A stretch of 32,771 nucleotides of DNA from Mageeibacillus sp. UBA5439 (GTDB lineage Bacteria; Bacillota; Clostridia; Saccharofermentanales; DTU023), in contig DIRJ01000040.1 of NCBI GenBank assembly GCA_002427505.1, positions 1 to 32,771 of the forward strand, read 5' to 3'. Positions 31,992-32,771 of this stretch are shown here, piece by piece. Within the stretch, counting starts at the first letter, position 1; each line of letters starts with the position of its first letter. The position numbers were made by a program, and so were the translations under genes. The notes beneath the pieces are model-generated. The model saw only the letters and a program-made list of their open reading frames with translations, made no database searches and was not told where the DNA came from.

Positions 31992-32771
31992 CTATTTTTC
32001 CAGTCTTGCCAGCAGCTCACAAACCGGAACCCCATAGCGGGGATCGACATAGTTTGGTGCAATCTCACACACGGGTCCCAGCACAAAATCACGCTTCTGC
32101 ATTTCAGGGTGAGGCAGAGTAAGATCTTCGCTATGAATGATCAAATCAGAGTAATAGATGAGGTCCAGGTCCAGAGTGCGCGGTCCCCAGTGACGGGTGC
32201 GGACACGTCCGGAATCATTCTCCACTTCCTGCATATATTTCAGCAAGCTGTGAGGAGAAAGAACTGTCTCAATGTAGACGGCTCCGTTCAGAAAATCCTC
32301 CTGGTCCGTGACTCCGTAGGGGGAGCTTTCAATCAGTTCAGAGCTGGTAAGAAGGCGGATTGACTTGTTCCGGTCCAGGGCCCTGAGTGCAGTTTCAATG
32401 TGGCCTCTACGGTCACCCATATTGCTGCCCAGGGCAACAACAGCAGGCTGCCAGCTGCGGCTTAGTTCTATTGCGACCTCATTCAGGGGCAAGCCGACAG
32501 GTGCCCAGGGCTTGGCCAGTCTGATCTGAACTTTCCTCAAAAGAGAATATGTCAGAAGCAAGTATTCAGCCAGACGCCCGGCAGCAGTCTCGATCAAGTT
32601 ATAGCTTTCGGCCTGCAGAAATCTGGTTATCTCCATGGCTGCCTCGCCATAGTGGACTGAACTGTCTACGTCATCTTTAATGACATCTGCCTCCGTATCA
32701 AGATAAAGCCTGGCCGAAACAACAAATTTCTGTCCCAGCTCCTTTTCCTGCTTGAAAACGCCATGGTGGGC
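31992..32771 (-). CDS. folK: FolB-FolK fusion (dihydroneopterin aldolase / HPPK), 5' end outside window
   Basis: Two successive folate-synthesis enzymes in one chain. My translation to the window edge adds 45 residues before the internal Met at 32636, starting AHHGVFKQEKELGQKFVV, the FolB active-site region, and the frame is open to the last base. FolB continues to about residue 105 of the visible part (VQIRLAKPWAP). FolK follows with AVVALGSNMGDRRG, the ATP- and pterin-binding GRVRTRHWGPRTLDLDLIYY and PHPEMQKRDFVLGPVCEIAP. The gene's start lies to the right of the window. It is on the strand opposite codB with convergent ends and is unrelated to the catabolic modules. Confidence 0.93.
   Translation of the reverse strand, partial: AHHGVFKQEKELGQKFVVSARLYLDTEADVIKDDVDSSVHYGEAAMEITRFLQAESYNLIETAAGRLAEYLLLTYSLLRKVQIRLAKPWAPVGLPLNEVAIELSRSWQPAVVALGSNMGDRRGHIETALRALDRNKSIRLLTSSELIESSPYGVTDQEDFLNGAVYIETVLSPHSLLKYMQEVENDSGRVRTRHWGPRTLDLDLIYYSDLIIHSEDLTLPHPEMQKRDFVLGPVCEIAPNYVDPRYGVPVCELLARLEK

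Noticed and set aside
1..32771. Signs of mobile elements, CRISPR arrays, tRNA or rRNA genes
   Set aside because: I saw no transposase or integrase gene, no regularly spaced repeats and no cloverleaf or rRNA-like segments.

Overview
The window comes from an anaerobic, low-to-mid-GC Gram-positive bacterium, most likely a clostridial Firmicute. The grounds are strong AGGAGG-type ribosome binding sites, sigma-A-like promoters, a membrane-bound biotin decarboxylase of the Na+-pumping type, a lipoprotein solute-binding protein instead of a periplasmic one, and long catabolic operons run by GntR and LacI regulators. I see no tRNA, rRNA, CRISPR array, transposon or phage gene. The assignment to a lineage is inference from style, not from a marker gene.

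Region 1 (1-4520, minus strand) is one operon: a malonate decarboxylase alpha-like acyl transferase (mdcA type), a single-chain acyl-CoA carboxyltransferase (mmdA type), a small OadG-like membrane anchor, a biotin carrier protein and the start of the OadB-type Na+ pump subunit, which runs off the left edge. Together they would activate malonate (or a related acid) to a thioester and decarboxylate it while exporting Na+. The acyl carrier protein of known malonate decarboxylases is not seen.

Region 2 (4815-9971, minus strand) is an ABC importer of the polar amino acid family (ATPase, lipoprotein, permease). Its genes are split by a two-domain cupin and two xylose-isomerase-like TIM barrels, one of which has lost most metal ligands. 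It has its own promoter with a perfect palindromic operator over the start site.

Region 3 (10146-21969, minus strand) is a ten-gene hexuronate operon: a second copy of the cupin, then uxuA, kdgA, kdgK, uxaC, uxuB, a second PfkB kinase, gnd, a LarA-like nickel racemase homologue and uxaE. Galacturonate and glucuronate would both be isomerised by UxaC; UxaE joins the tagaturonate branch to fructuronate, and UxuB, UxuA, KdgK and KdgA finish the route to pyruvate and glyceraldehyde 3-phosphate. The LarA homologue plus gnd hint at an added gluconate side branch. A divergent GntR/FCD regulator (22270-22947, plus) sits at its head; its operator core (GATATAY-N5-RTATATC) recurs at the promoter of region 2, tying both into one predicted regulon.

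Region 4 (23057-31917) is a predicted pyrimidine or related N-heterocycle module: CodA-like deaminase, three-subunit molybdenum hydroxylase, a PreA/dihydroorotate-dehydrogenase-like flavoprotein with a ferredoxin tail, a LacI regulator and a CodB-like permease. Two promoters share an ATCGTCGAT-centred palindrome, a likely LacI operator. The deaminase and the flavoprotein both have changed active-site residues, so the substrate may not be plain cytosine.

Region 5 (31992 to right edge, minus) is a housekeeping folate gene, a FolB-FolK fusion, cut by the window end. No gene-free stretch exceeds 300 bases; the longest (4521-4814 and 21970-22269) carry promoters, operators and a terminator.
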